Origin: Kingdonia uniflora
Taxonomy: Eukaryota > Streptophyta > Magnoliopsida > Ranunculales > Circaeasteraceae
Assembly: GCA_014058105.1 (NCBI GenBank)
Contig: JACGCM010000787.1
Coordinates: 1-64,000 of the forward strand
Reading direction: 5' to 3'
Length of the DNA stretch: 64,000 bases
Under the pieces are notes generated by a model. That model saw nothing but the letters and a program-made list of their open reading frames with translations. It was not told the DNA's origin and made no database searches. Both the position numbers and the translations under genes were made by a program. Numbering within the stretch: position 1 is the first letter of the stretch; each line of letters starts with the position of its first letter. This document shows positions 46,109 through 58,971 of the stretch, piece by piece.

Positions 46109-49100
46109 TGTAATGTCTCAAATTTTTGGGCTATTTTATTATTTATTATTAAGCATTATTATTATTATTATTCCTATTTGTCATTCGTTATTCTTCCGTG
46201 TTATTTTTAATTGTCAGTTTTGATGTTAGATTTTATTTTTTAGGTAGTTTCGGTGGTTCTAGTGGTTTCGGAGGTTTAGGGGCGGAGGTGTTTGTGTTAT
46301 GGTTTATGAAGCCCGTGGTTGGCTTGGTAGAGGTGTGATGTTGGTTGTGGTTCTGCTATAGCATGATCCCAAAGGATCCTAGGTTAGATTTGGGTTTCCG
46401 TGGTGCTTTCCCTTATATTTGGCTTTGTCGAATTCCTCCCATCCATTTCTTCCTTTCTATCCATTTCTCCCTTTCTGTCCTTTTTTTTTCTAGAAGAGAT
46501 TCTCTCTGTTCGAATAGAACTTTTCCAATTTGAATAGAACTTTTCCTATTCGAATAAAACCTTTTTCTATTCGAATACATGTCTCCCTGACTCATTTTAT
46601 TCGAATAGAACCTTTTCTATTCGAATAAGACTCTTCCGTGAATAGTGTTTTCTGCGCTGATTCATTTAATTCGAACAAAAAAGTTTTTGTTCGAATAACT
46701 TTTACTTTCTGTTCGAACAACTTGTTTTCTTTTCGAACAGAGGAGTGTTTCTATGACCAGTTGGGTCTTTCCTCGCGTTTCTCGGCCGTTGGTTTGCCCC
46801 GGGATATTTGTTGGCCTTTTAGGGTTATATAAACCTATTTTATTCACAATCTCTTCCCTCTCTCTCTCCCTAACCAAATCCTCTCCTTGCCTTGCTTGCC
46901 AAATTCGACCTGATTCTTCGCCGTGATCTTCGCCGTTCCTCTCGGTAAGAAATTCCTCTCTCTTCCACTCTCGTGCGATTCCCTCGATTTCGATTTCGGT
47001 GGAAACCCTTGGTTTTAGGGTTTGTGATCGTGGAGTGATTTCAGGGATTGTGATTAATGATGGATTGGGTTTGATTATAGAGTATTAGGGTTTATAGAAG
47101 TGTATGTTTGTTTGCAGGTGTTGGGCTAATTTTGGGGTTGTGATTGTGGGGTATTTGATAAAGCTGGCCAGTGGTGGTGTTTGATTGGGTTTATCGCAAG
47201 TATGGGGCAATGAGGTGTGATTGATAATTGGATGGTGGCGGCGATTTCGTGGGTTGTATTGTCAGTGATTGGGTGGCTGAATTGGTTGGGTTTTACTGCA
47301 GTTTTATGATGCTGCTTCAGCTCTGGTGCTGTTATGAAAATCAGTTTTGGGTTAGAATCATTTGTTGGTTTTGTGATTGGGCTACGGTACTTCGTAGTGG
47401 TTGACTTGGTGGTGTTCCCACACCTTTCAATGACTCATTCGGGTTTTGGAAGTCAATTCGCAAAGCATTTTACCGTTGGGGTACTGCTTGGACAGTTTCG
47501 CCGAGATTGTCATTCCGAGCGTGGTTTTGTCAGGCGAGTTTTATCTTCCTAATTACAAGATTATTATGCTAATTCATGAGTTATAGAAATGCATAGTTTA
47601 GTATATTTGTATCTGTGATTAGGTTAGTATTTGGGTTAATTGCTTAGGACACCTTTACGGGTTATCCGTTTAGCATACCTTAGGTGAGAATACTTAAGGG
47701 TTTGATAAGTTTGAAAATCTTGCGACAATGTGAGCTTAGCTATAAGATAGAACCTGTCGGTTATGGTTAGTCATAGATAGTTGTTCTCAGTTGTCGCTGA
47801 TGTGACGATAACTCATGAGATTCCGCTTAGACCGATTTCATTGAAGGTGGTTATCACAAATCCTTTCTTCGTTGAGGTTGGGAACAAAGGAATTTCTCAG
47901 AGTGTTGCGATGCCTCAATATCTCTCTCTATATATATAAATAATATAATGAGTGTGGAAATGTTGGTTAGTTATTAGGGTGCCCAGCTTGTTTCAGGGCA
48001 CTAGTAACTAGGTTTGGCTATTAGTGGAGATATATGGACGACATGTGGTTTAACCGCCATTTTCTCTGTGATAGTGTAGTTCTCACCTTATAGTTATAGT
48101 ATCTTGGTTAGTTTAGGTTGCTGGACATGGTTCCAGGGTAGTCTTGGGGCGACCTAGCTTCAGTAAGACATGGTCTTCAATTCGGAGCTTGTCCTCTTGC
48201 CTGCTATTTTTTTGATTTTTCTTAGGAATAGTCTAGGTGTACTCTGTGTTCTCGAGGCCTGGTCCTTGAGCACTGTCGTTATGATTGGTGGCTGTTTGGA
48301 ATGTTAGATTCCATGTGGGAGTGTGGTATCTTCTGGACTGTTAGTGGTTGGTGATGAGCAGACGGCTTGTCCGTGGTAGTTGGAAGTGGATGTTAAACTT
48401 CTGATAGTTTGCCTTAGGATTGTTTGCTTATCGTGTTGTGACACTTATTGTCCTTATGATTGTTAGAGCTAATAGAGCTTACTCGTTAAGCCCTCTTTCC
48501 CTGGGATGGGGCCTATAGGGCTGTGTTCCCTTCCGTCATCTTGGAAATAGCTAGACAACATGGTTCTTATGAGGCACACCGTTAAGCCAGGTGGTTTATG
48601 AAGTTATACGTCGCCCGAGATGCTAGAATGCGGCTGAAACCTCCTGTTGAATCCGATTCCTGTACATTCAATTTTGAGACCCATGTACATGATTTAGAGA
48701 TTGTGATACAGTTCAGTTATTGGGGATTGTTGCCTAATTGTTAGACACTTATAGGTTATCCCATGAGTACTACTCTGTGTTGACAGCTGGAGTACTATAG
48801 CACTTGATGGAAATCATGTTGCTTTGGGGAATCTTAAAGACTGATGTTGTTAAGATGTCGTGACGGTTAAGTTGTTGTTTCATCTAGGTTTAGATGGTGC
48901 AACTGAGTCACAGGTGGGAATCTGTGTCAGTTGTGGTTGCCACGCTTACAAGCAGGTGGTTATCTTATAGTGTACTGGCTGTGTTAACAGTAGTTGTATT
49001 TCAATCTTTAGAATTTTTGCTCACATCCATAGATAATATATTCTCCTTTTCTTACTGCGATTGGTTACATAAATAACCCCATCTCGGCTAACCCTCGAAA

Positions 49101-50620
49101 GGTTCCACGATTCCTTAATCGGGTTAAAATAGTAGGTGGGTGTGGGACTGGCACTATCATACCTAATTCACCCATTCGGGAGTGTGGGATGGTATGAGAC
49201 AGAGTCATCAAGTCTCAACTTAGTCCTCGTTGAGGTTGAAATACCTTGAAATGTAAAAAGATAGTTCTGACGTTGGTTTTGATAGATTGATGTATTATCC
49301 TCATAGTCTGGTCGAGTTAGTACAGTACATCGTACCAGTATATCCAACAATATCCTGTAAGGTAAATCCCTTTTTTCTGTAGTTGTCAACCCACTTTAAT
49401 TTTAGGGTCTAGTTTATTGGGTTGACCACTCTAAATCATTCAGCATTGGGATAGGTATGGGACTATCCCACTTCATCATCAACATCATCAAGCATATCAT
49501 TTCTTCTCTGCCTACTTCCTATTCATTGGTTCTTCTGATAGAAATCCTTAACCCTCTCTGCATTATGTTGAATATAGAATCCTTTACACTTGGGATAATC
49601 ATAAGATTATCTCATTCCATCATATCATCATCATAACATATCATTGTAATTGGGATAATTATGGGATTATCCTAGTTTATCATAATCTTCTCCTCTTATT
49701 TAATTTCTTCTTTTCCTAATTGATTTTCGGAATCTTTAGCATTCTTCTTCTTTAGGAATATTCCTCTCCTCTCTGTATTTATTCCTCTCTCTTCTGTATC
49801 TAATATTTTAAGTAAGTTATTTAGTCTTGTTGGTTGCTGTGCGCTTTAGGCTGATATCTGGTTGTGGGTAATCTCTCTTAGCTTGTGATAGCCTCAGGGT
49901 TGTGCCTGGTTGGGGTTTGGGTAACCCAGTTGGATTATTGTGAGCCGAGGGTATTTTCCCTCATGTGTGATTGCATCTCTGAAGTAGATTAGTTTCGCGT
50001 GACACTGAGGGCTAGGGTAGTGATTAAAGTATTGTTAATAATCCTTGTGACTGGAGTGTAGTTTTAGTCTTGGCACTCCTTTACTCGAGATATGTATATA
50101 TATTTATTGTATAGTTAAATATAATCATTGGACTAGTTACGTACCTATTAAATACCTATTAGACATCCTTGGTATATATATATATATATATTATTTATCG
50201 TTAGATATTATTATGTTATATTATTATTATTATATCCATCTCATTCGTTAGTATAATCGTTTAACATATTTGGGGAGTTAGTGAGCCGTGGTTTGCTTAC
50301 ACTCGCATAACAATATTTTAGGTTTACTTGCTGCTGTGGTGATCCTTAGAGTGCTGAGTTGGTGGCTCATTCGCCAGTTATTACTGTCGGGCTTGTTGCG
50401 TAGAGGTTTGTAGAATCTTATGTTTAGATATTGTTAACTTAGTCTTCCGCTATTCCTGTTTTTCCTTATTACTCTGTCGTGATACTATTGTGAATAACTG
50501 GGCCAGAATTTGTCTACGGCTCAGTTGTTCGCGGGGTGAATCTTTGGATTCCCTGATCTGCACATCCTAGAATCTCAGTAATTGGTCTAGCTACGAATTA
50601 CTGGATTTTGGGGCGTGACA
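46109..50620 (+). repeat. LARD LTR2, 4512 bp
   Basis: Full-length, co-linear with LTR1. TATA box TATATAAAC at 46826-46834 and TTCGAA block at 46505-46740. Confidence 0.9.
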
Positions 50621-51512
50621 GACTTGGTATCAGAGCTCTAGGTTAAACTCTAATCTCGATGTCTAGCACACATAGGTTGTGTTATTCTTTAGGACGAGTT
50701 AGGTTGATTCTTGGAATCTTGTATCTTTTTTGCATGTTTGGTTTGAAAGATAATCTCTTGGGGACTTCTGCGTGTCAGCTTCTAGCATAGGTCTAGTGTG
50801 TAGGCTTTCGCTGTAGTTTTAGAAGACTCAAGATGTTTATCCTGAATCCTTAAAATGGTGTTTATTTGGCATCTAGTGGTAGCAGTTTCCCTGTTTGTTT
50901 TGGTGTTGGGTTTCGACTTCAGATTTATGATTTTACACTATTTAGACGACGTTATGTTTGCCGTCGTAGTAGTTTCGACGTGTGTTCTATTTTAATGTTT
51001 CTCTTATCGAGTTTCAGGTATTTTGCTTTTAATCGAATCCGGATCGAACTGGATATTGGATCTGATCGTTTGGATTGGTTTTTATTATTTACTGGAATGT
51101 ATCATTTTAACCGATTATTTCCATCTCTTGTCTTGCGGACCTGATCTCATAGCTGACGTGTTATAAGACTAGGGATTATGTGTATATCAGATTTTGACTT
51201 TGTTCATATAGGGAAAGGGACATCATATTCCACTTTCCCCTTCTGTATTTGGCGTTCTTAAACTATTTTTTTTTATAATCAGACTATATATATTTTCATA
51301 CAAATTATACTAATATATTTTAACCATAATCTATGATATGTTACTTTTGCTATAATGTTGTGTACCTGGACGGGGAGTTCAGGGAATTTTTATTTTATCG
51401 ACCTTGTGTTACCGCTAGTACGAAATGGCTACACATTACATTTGAAATATACTATACTATACTTAAGTATGAATTTTAATTTCAGGACGAAATTCTTCTA
51501 AGGAGGGTAGAT
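50621..51512 (+). other. LARD internal region 2
   Basis: 892 bp. PBS at 50625-50636, polypurine tract at 51500-51511. A 92-codon frame at 50866-51144 is not conserved as an open frame in internal 1 and resembles nothing known, so it is not called as a gene. Confidence 0.85.
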
Positions 51513-52990
51513 TGTAATGTCCAAGATTTTTGAGCTATTTTTATTATTTATTATTAAGTATTATTATTATTATTCCTATTTGTTATTCGTTAGGATTCTG
51601 TGTTATTTCTAATTGTCAGGTTTGATGCTAGATTCTTTTTTTTAGGTAGTTTCGTTGGTTCTGGTGGTTTTGGAGGTTTAGGGGAGGAGGTGCTTGTGTT
51701 ATGGTTTGGGGAGCCTGTGGTTGGCTTGGTGGAGGTGTGATATTGCCTATGGTTGTGTTGTGACGTGATCCCAAAGGATCCTAGGTTAGATTTGGGTTTT
51801 CGTGGTGCTTTCCCTCCTATCTGACTTTGTCGAATTCCTCCCATCCATTTCTTCCTTTCTGTCCATTTCTTCCTTTTTGTCCTTTTTTTTTCAGAAGAGA
51901 TTCTCTCTGTTCGAATAGAACTTTACCTATTCGAATAAAACTTTTTCTATTCGAATAGAACCTTTTTCTATTCGAATACATGCCTCCCTGACTCATTTTA
52001 TTCGAATAGAACCTTTTCTACGCAATTGGGATAATTATGGGATTATCCTAGTTCATCATAATCTTCTCCTGTTATTAAAATTCTTCTTCTCCTAATTGAT
52101 TTACGGAATCTTTACCATTCCTCTTCTTTCTGCATATTCCTCTCCTCTCTGTATCTATTCCTCTCTCTTCTGTATCTGATATTTTAAATAGGCTATTTAG
52201 TCCTGTTGGTTACTGCGCACTTTAGGCTGATATCTGGTTGTGGGCGATTTCGCTTTGCTTTTGATAGCTTCGGGGTTGTGCTTAGTTGGGGTTTGGGTAA
52301 CCCTGTTGGATTATTGTAAGTCGAGGGTGTTTACCCTTGTGTGCGATTGTATCTCTGAGGTAAATTAGTTCCGCGTGGCGCTGAGGGCCACGATAGTGAT
52401 TAGAGTGTAGTTAGTAGTCCTTGTGACTGGAGTGTAGTTATAGTCTTGACACTCATTTGCTCGAGATATGTATATATATTTATAGTATAGTTAAATATAA
52501 TCATTTGACTAGTTACGTACCTATTTAATACCTATAAGACATCCTTGGTATATATATATATTATTTATCGTTAGATATTATTATGTCTTATTATTATTAT
52601 TATATCCACCTCATTGGTTAGTATAATCGTTTAGCTTATTTGGGGAGTTAGTGAGCCATGGTTTGCTTACTCTCGCATACCAACATTTCAGGTTTTGTTA
52701 CTGCTGTGGTAATCCTTGGAGAGCTGAGCTGGAGGCTCATTTTCCAGTTATTACTGTTGGGCTTGCTGTGTAGAGGTTTGTAGAATCTTATGTTTAGATT
52801 TTCTTATCTTAGTCTTCCACTATTTCTGTTTTTCCTTATTACCCTGTCGTGATCCTATTGTGAACGACTGGGCCAGAATTTTTCTACGGCTCAGTTGTTC
52901 GTGGAGAAAATCTTTGGATTCCCCGACCTGTACATTCTCGAATTTCAGTAATTAGTCTAGCTACTGATTACTTGATTTTGGGGCATGACA
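51513..52990 (+). repeat. LARD LTR3, internally deleted
   Basis: Starts like the others; at 52020/52021 it jumps from the TTCGAA block to sequence matching about 49648 in LTR2. About 3 kb, including the TATA box and the start of R, is missing. It ends GGGGCATGACA. Confidence 0.88.
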
Positions 52991-55635
52991 ATTTTATTGC
53001 CTTAGCATCTTTACTTTAAATCTGCTGGGTCAGATCATTCACAGTTTTATTTGCCTTACCAAGCTGGTGCTCCACTTTGACATACTGATCCTCCCTTTCA
53101 TTATTTGCATCCTTAGTCCTATCAAATTCAGCCTCAAACTCATGATTGTATTGAAGCATTTGTTGTTCAATCGATCGAACAATTTCTAACTCGACCTGCA
53201 TAAACAAGTTTGAATCAACAATACTTCACAGGTACAATCAATAAACTACAATTAACTTTACACAATTTTCTAACATATTTCAATATCTCACAAGCCAACA
53301 AGATGGGATTATACTTCGGCCTCAAGTTACTAAGTTATCTCACACTAATGGCAATAGCATGTACATCTCATCTTATTTCAAAGTACACGTTTCTATGCTC
53401 TCATTTTCTAACACTTCGAAATGGTCTAATTATACTTGGATTATTTTTGTTAGTTATGATTTTCATCTTCCTTCTAACATTACTTTGTAGCTTTAAGGTG
53501 GAAAAGACTACAAGACAAATATTTTAAGCTATTTTTTGACCTTAGCTACGTTTATGATCAATAGTGTTGCGAGGCATTTTTGCACTTCGCGAGCTCTTCC
53601 AGTAATTCCTCATTCTGAGGCGCATATCGTTAGGGTTCCTATAAATCCAACTTTACAACATCTTTTTTAGACTACTCTAAATTTATTCCTCCATATCTAG
53701 CCATACATCACAGTTTTCCAGCTCACAAAAACAAGATCTAAAATTTTTACTTTACCTTCTCTTAATCCTCCTCTATGGCTTTCTATATCAATTCTAGAGT
53801 ATACCCAACATTCAACCTGTACTAATAATACCTTGGAGAGATCCGCCATCAACATTGGGCTCATCTTCAGCTTTGGCCTCTTGAACATACCGCCCCTCTA
53901 TGATAGCTTTAAAATTGGCCAATAAAACATTCAACTTTGAGGAGCTTCTGCCCAAGGCTATTGCGAGCAGCTGCAACTTCCTTAATATTCTTTTTCACCT
54001 CCTCTGTGAGTTCGAGCATCATCACCCGGTACGAATCCTTCGCAGAGATCGAGCGCTCCTCTTCAAAAGAAAAATCAGCCCCAAGTTGAACCATTCTCTT
54101 CTCGATCTCACCCCACCCATCCTCGAGCTCAAGATAGATGCCCTTTAATGCGTGAGCAGCCTACAACAGAAAAAAAAGGACACATTTAAGCTCGAAGGCA
54201 ACTCAAAACAAAATAACTTTTTAATTCATAGGTTGCACAAAATTTAAATAGTATGAAAAATTTAAACTTACCTTACACAACTGCAACTGCGCAGACGTGT
54301 TCAGCTACCCAGCCCTTAATCGAGCTGCTACCCTCAGTTTTTTCTCCATAGCTAGAAGCTACAGCAAGGGCAACCACCTTCCTCTTTTTCAAACTCATCC
54401 TCACTTCTCCATTCTCTGTGGTAACCGAGGTCGACCCACAATTTAGAGTCTTCCTTTTGGGTTACCTTTAAACTAGTTTGCTCAACGTAGCCCCCCCAGA
54501 ACCCGCCTTCAAAGATATTGGTGCTGCCTTTGGTAATATAGGATGTTCATCACCATCCACTGCTGCCCTCCTTCCACCTCTAGCTCGAGTCATTTGTCTA
54601 TTTGCTTGAGACTTCTACACTTTCTCTGACCTACTGTTAGCCCTTTTAGATTTGCTTATTTTGAGTTTTTCTAGAACAATCTGGAGCTTAGAGCCTTCTC
54701 GAGCTACAATATCTATTAGCGATTCTTTTCTTGACATTTGAGATCAAGGATCTGCAAGATAGGACAACATATTGCTACGTATAGACAGAACACTGTAATA
54801 ATTACAATAGCTCGATATCACAAACTCTTACTTACTTTTCTTCAAGGTTTTATATATAAGGTCCATATGTTCCTCATTCTTTCTTTGGAGGAAATTACCC
54901 TTTACCCATATTAAATTGTCATTCTACACTCCTCCTGCTGAATTCAGGTCGAAGAACTGAGGTCGAGATAAACTAAAAGTGAATTATACGCCTCCAGTCA
55001 CTGTATAATATTTTACAGTATAATATTACAAAATATCTACAGAAATTATTCTCCTCTCCACCTCATTTTCAGCCCACAATCTATTCAAGTTATCACACAT
55101 ATTTATCACTTTCCATATATTCCCATTCAGTTGGGCAGGGCATGCATCTATGGTATTCAAAATACCTTTATCAAGATTGCTAAGAGGCAACATCAGTTCA
55201 AATTCTAACTGAGACAGATAACACAAAAATCCCTGGTCCAGATCACTTTGGACACCCCCAGTGAAGTACTTAAAAGAAATTGACTCATCTACTTCCCTAT
55301 TAAATTTCTTCTATTCTAAGTCAGGCTACAAGAAAAAGTATTCTTCCCCATTTTGAATAGTACATCCCTTAAACGATCTCCTGGCATGTTATACCACATT
55401 ACCCCATACACCACCTAAACTACCTTTAATTTTGCAAAGCTCCTTAAATGCATTTGAATATAGGGTAGGATACAAGATTACCAGGGAAATCTGGAAATTC
55501 TACTACGCCCTTCCCCTCTGAATCTACCTCTACAATGTCAGGGCTCTCTATTCTTAGGTCGCCCCCCACAATATCTACATTATCAGATTCAAAAAATACT
55601 AGCTCTATGAAACGACCAGAGGTCGAAGTCTCCAT
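52991..55635 (-). pseudogene. Element N antisense gene, 5' portion
   Basis: Read from 55635 downward: an acidic N-terminus (55635-55444, ATG at 55635); a segment at 55440-55026 with LPLSNLDKGILNTIDACPAQ and NIWKVINMCDNLNRLW, which resembles the plant 'putative gypsy-type transposase' domain (PF04195 as I recall); a basic stretch at about 54600-54290 with SLKKRKVVAL and RPKRKT-like patches; and coiled-coil pieces (54160-53909, 53207-53016). Stops and frame changes separate the pieces. Some may be introns, others decay. The coding continues at 40793 beyond the LARD. Extra, often antisense, genes downstream of pol are known in Tat elements. The biochemical role is unknown. Confidence 0.65.
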
Positions 55636-57838
55636 ATTAAGAATAGGCTTGAGGATGAGGCTTATTTTTATAATAGAGCCTTTTCGCGCCTCTACCTACA
55701 TACAGGTCCAGGTATTCAATCAATTGTCTCTATTAATTATTATTTTTCTATACCTTTACACATACATATATCATACACATATATATATATATATACTTTT
55801 CCATGCAAAGAAAAAGTTTTCAAAGGTTTACTAAAAATAACAAACTTTTCAAATTTCGAATAACCACAAGTATAAATCAGCCAAATCAATCAAAACCACT
55901 AAACTTCAATGTCTGAAAAAGAGTCCAGAACAACACACAATCCCTCTTTCGCTATAGTACTATACAACAAAGGTCTATAATCTGCCTCTATAATAACAAC
56001 ACTCTTTTCCCTCCTGCTGGATGCTTACTATCGTTAACTTACTTTCTAAAATCGTTACAACTCAATCTTTTTTTCTCTCTCTAGTTTTTTGTTTCTTTGT
56101 GTTTGACAAACGTTTGAATGAAGAAGAAGAAAAGGTATTTATACTTTTTCTCTGATTGATGGAAGTTATTGGGGTTCACACGAGCCGACCTTAATTTTGA
56201 TGCCAAAACATCCCTTCTACTATTCACGTCTGACGTTTTGCACCCTTTGGGTGAAAATACCTCTCCATCATTACCCGAAGTCCAATATTTTAATATATTT
56301 CTCTCTCTCCTACCTAAATCCCCCTCAAACCTTCCCACGCTCATTATGACATTACACTTACATGCAATCGAACTTTATCTCTCAAATAGAATCTGACAAT
56401 CTGATTCCACATCTCCTACTACTATTACTTATAGAACTACTGACGTTATTTCTAATACTACAGCATTTCAAAATTCAAATTTATATTTAGAAGTTTCAAA
56501 CAACATTCACAATAAAATAGGAACAAATTCAGAAGGAAGAATTCTCCTTCTATTAAAAATACAATTATTCGACCTAATACAGTTTGCCCCCTCAAAAATA
56601 ATCACACATAAAACAACCAAGATGCCCCAGAGTACCACATCTAATTAGTTCATGCTGTGCAATCCTCTCATCTTCCTCAGCTATTTCCTCTAGAACAATT
56701 TCCTTCACTGTAGCTTTTTGAGCTTCAGGCTCCAAGACCAATTTACGAAATATCTCGCTATACACATGATGCCCAACCTCATTCACCCTTGCCCTCATTG
56801 TCAATTTATCAAACTATATTGAAGATTCAGGTAAGTTGGTATCATACCCTAACTGCCCAAAGATTCTCTCACAAACTTCTACAATCTTTATTGTTAAGCG
56901 CCCCTCTGACGCATGACAAACTCTTTGAGAATGAGTCCTTACCATATTTATTTCTTCCACCTCTCTATATCACTTTTCAAGCATTATTTATACACATAGA
57001 TTATGATAACAGTAGCCCTCCCCATTCCACATTTAGAATAATACTCAAAATTCCTCTTATCCATAACTGACAACCCTAAGGTCATGCTTAGAAATGATTT
57101 GAGTTTATCTTTCCAAAGCAAACTCGTTATATTTTGACCATCTATTTTTCGAGCTATATTCCAAAATCTTTCACCTATTTTACATATATCTAAAATAACT
57201 CCATAGTTCGTATTCTTCATTATCAACATTTTGTATAATCATATGCTCGAGCTCTCAAAATGGTTTTAGTTATATATTTTCTATCTTCATACAACTCGAA
57301 TATGTCGTTTCACAATATAATCTTATTTGATGAGGTACTCAGTTATAGCACAATCATGTAGATTTTACTTCAGTTTGATATAATTTTCCATCACAAAAAA
57401 AATATATTTTTCTTTACCATACTAGTGTTTAATTTAATCTATCAACACAAATATACTACAAAAATATATTTTTCGTCAACTTAAAAATTACTTACAAAAT
57501 ACTTTCAGTGCATAATTTTTCAGAACCTTCCTAAAGATCGATATACAGGTTACATTGCATATCAATTTTTTGTATTGAGGAGTATACACCTCCAACATGA
57601 AGCACTTTTGTAAGAAATGACCATTGGTTGTAAGGAAGCCTGAACCAGCCACCAACATTGAATACTCCTTCAAAATGAAGAGCGATGATTGTACGAAAGA
57701 AAATTTCCAATCTCTGTCTCCACCACTACCGTCTCTTCCTCTATAACCTCTACCACTTCAGACAGGCAGAGAAAGAAGAATAATTTTTCTTTAATAGAAG
57801 CCAATCCTTTACAGAATAGCGGCAGTACTTACTAGTAT
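55636..57838. other. Right part of element N with antisense promoter region
   Basis: No confident coding gene. Minus-strand frames at 56081-56344 and 56592-56804 are open but unrecognised. An (AT)n run lies at about 55775-55795. A purine tract GAGGGGGCAAAC on the minus strand (56582-56593) is followed by TGTATTAGG, a form typical of the polypurine tract/LTR junction in plant Ty3/gypsy elements. No matching LTR partner or PBS was found. Confidence 0.4.
56136..56143 (-). promoter_or_regulatory. Possible TATA box for the antisense gene
   Basis: TATAAATA on the minus strand, in the context AGTATAAATACC, about 500 bases upstream of the ATG at 55635 and followed by a CT/GA-rich leader. It is a strong plant-type TATA, but no transcript evidence is available. 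Confidence 0.45.
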
Positions 57839-58947
57839 TGATAGACATGTAATATTTACGTGTACGACTCCTCAATTTATATCTACCAAGTCATTTATTA
57901 AATAAATGTGACACTAATACTACATTTTTTTGTATTTACAGAAATCGGCCACATGATAAACAAGTCGTACAATTTTCCAGTTTTTAACGAAGATCAAGGG
58001 TGATACACTTCAACAATTATTCTCATTTGAAGTTGTCAACCAAAGGCCCATGCATGGAAGCCCATTTAAGAGAATTAGATATATATATTATTCTCATGAG
58101 TTGTAATGCATGATTTTAGGCCTTGTTTATGAGATTTTATATTAATGGTAATTTTTAGTAACCCTTCCTGTACTCTAGAAATAGGAGGGGAATCCTACCC
58201 ATGAGGGATCATCTTGGAGAGTGTAAATCAAAGTTCATAGCAATAATGCTTATTCTTTCTCTTGTTCTTGTCTTTTAATTTTATCGTAGTAATAGTAGTA
58301 TGACAATGATCAAAGGGATGAGTAGCTAATCTTCCTAGCCAAGGCTAGAGGAAACTCCACCCAATGTAGCCTTTGTGTAGATTGTGTAGCTTAGTTAGAG
58401 TAATTACCTTCTCTTTATCCTGACATTTTGCATATTCGTATTCCTTCGTCCTATGCTTGACCATAGCTTGGATTAAGATGAATAATGAATCTATGTAACC
58501 ATCTTGTTGGACCATAACTAGATAAGTTAGGAACATGGAGGAGAGAACATAATCCATAATTATCAACCGGACCATGGTTGAGTAAGTTGGTTTATGGGTA
58601 GTTCCCGATTACTAAATCTCATATATTTTTTGATGTATTGTATATGCCCAACCAATGATATATGCGATACGGGAACTCGTAATTTACTTTAATTATTTAT
58701 GCTATCTAAGAGTTTTATAAGGTGGAGTGGAATCGATGCCTTGGTTTCCACTCCAATTTATCTTGTAATTTGTTTCGTTCTTCTTTTTATTTCCAAACCT
58801 ACGCAAACTCATTGTTATTGGATAAAACAAGTAGCTCGAAGTATAATTCGTACCACAAGTCTCTTGGGATATGACCCCGGTTACCCTTGTACTTAACGGT
58901 ACACCGTGCGCTTGCGGGTCTTTTAAGACGTCGATTATAATCGATCA
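57839..58947 (+). repeat. Element C 5' LTR
   Basis: 1109 bp, TGATAGACATG...TCGATCA. The TATA box that reads TATAAATA in both B LTRs is TAGAAATA here (58176-58183), so promoter strength may be reduced. Confidence 0.9.
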
Positions 58948-58953
58948 AGTTTT

Positions 58954-58971
58954 TGGCGCCGTTGCCGGGGA
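58954..58971 (+). promoter_or_regulatory. Element C PBS, tRNA-Asp type
   Basis: TGGCGCCGTTGCCGGGGA, six bases after the LTR. It is complementary to the 3' end of plant tRNA-Asp including CCA, as in Athila elements. Confidence 0.9.

Larger units (their letters stand above)
40794..52990 (+). mobile_element. LARD-like non-autonomous LTR element with three LTRs
   Basis: 12.2 kb arranged LTR1 (40794-45240), internal 1, LTR2 (46109-50620), internal 2, LTR3 (51513-52990, internally deleted). LTRs start TGTAATGTC and end GTGACA. Each internal block starts with the PBS TGGTATCAGAGC (tRNA-iMet type) and ends with GACGAAATTC and AAGGAGGGTAGA, as in Tekay/Del-like chromoviruses. No gag or pol is present. 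Flanks read TTTTT before and ATTTT after, compatible with an imperfect 5-bp duplication. It interrupts the antisense gene of element N. Confidence 0.88.

Noticed and set aside
50866..51144. 92-codon frame in LARD internal region 2
   Set aside because: Not kept open in internal region 1 and no recognisable domain.
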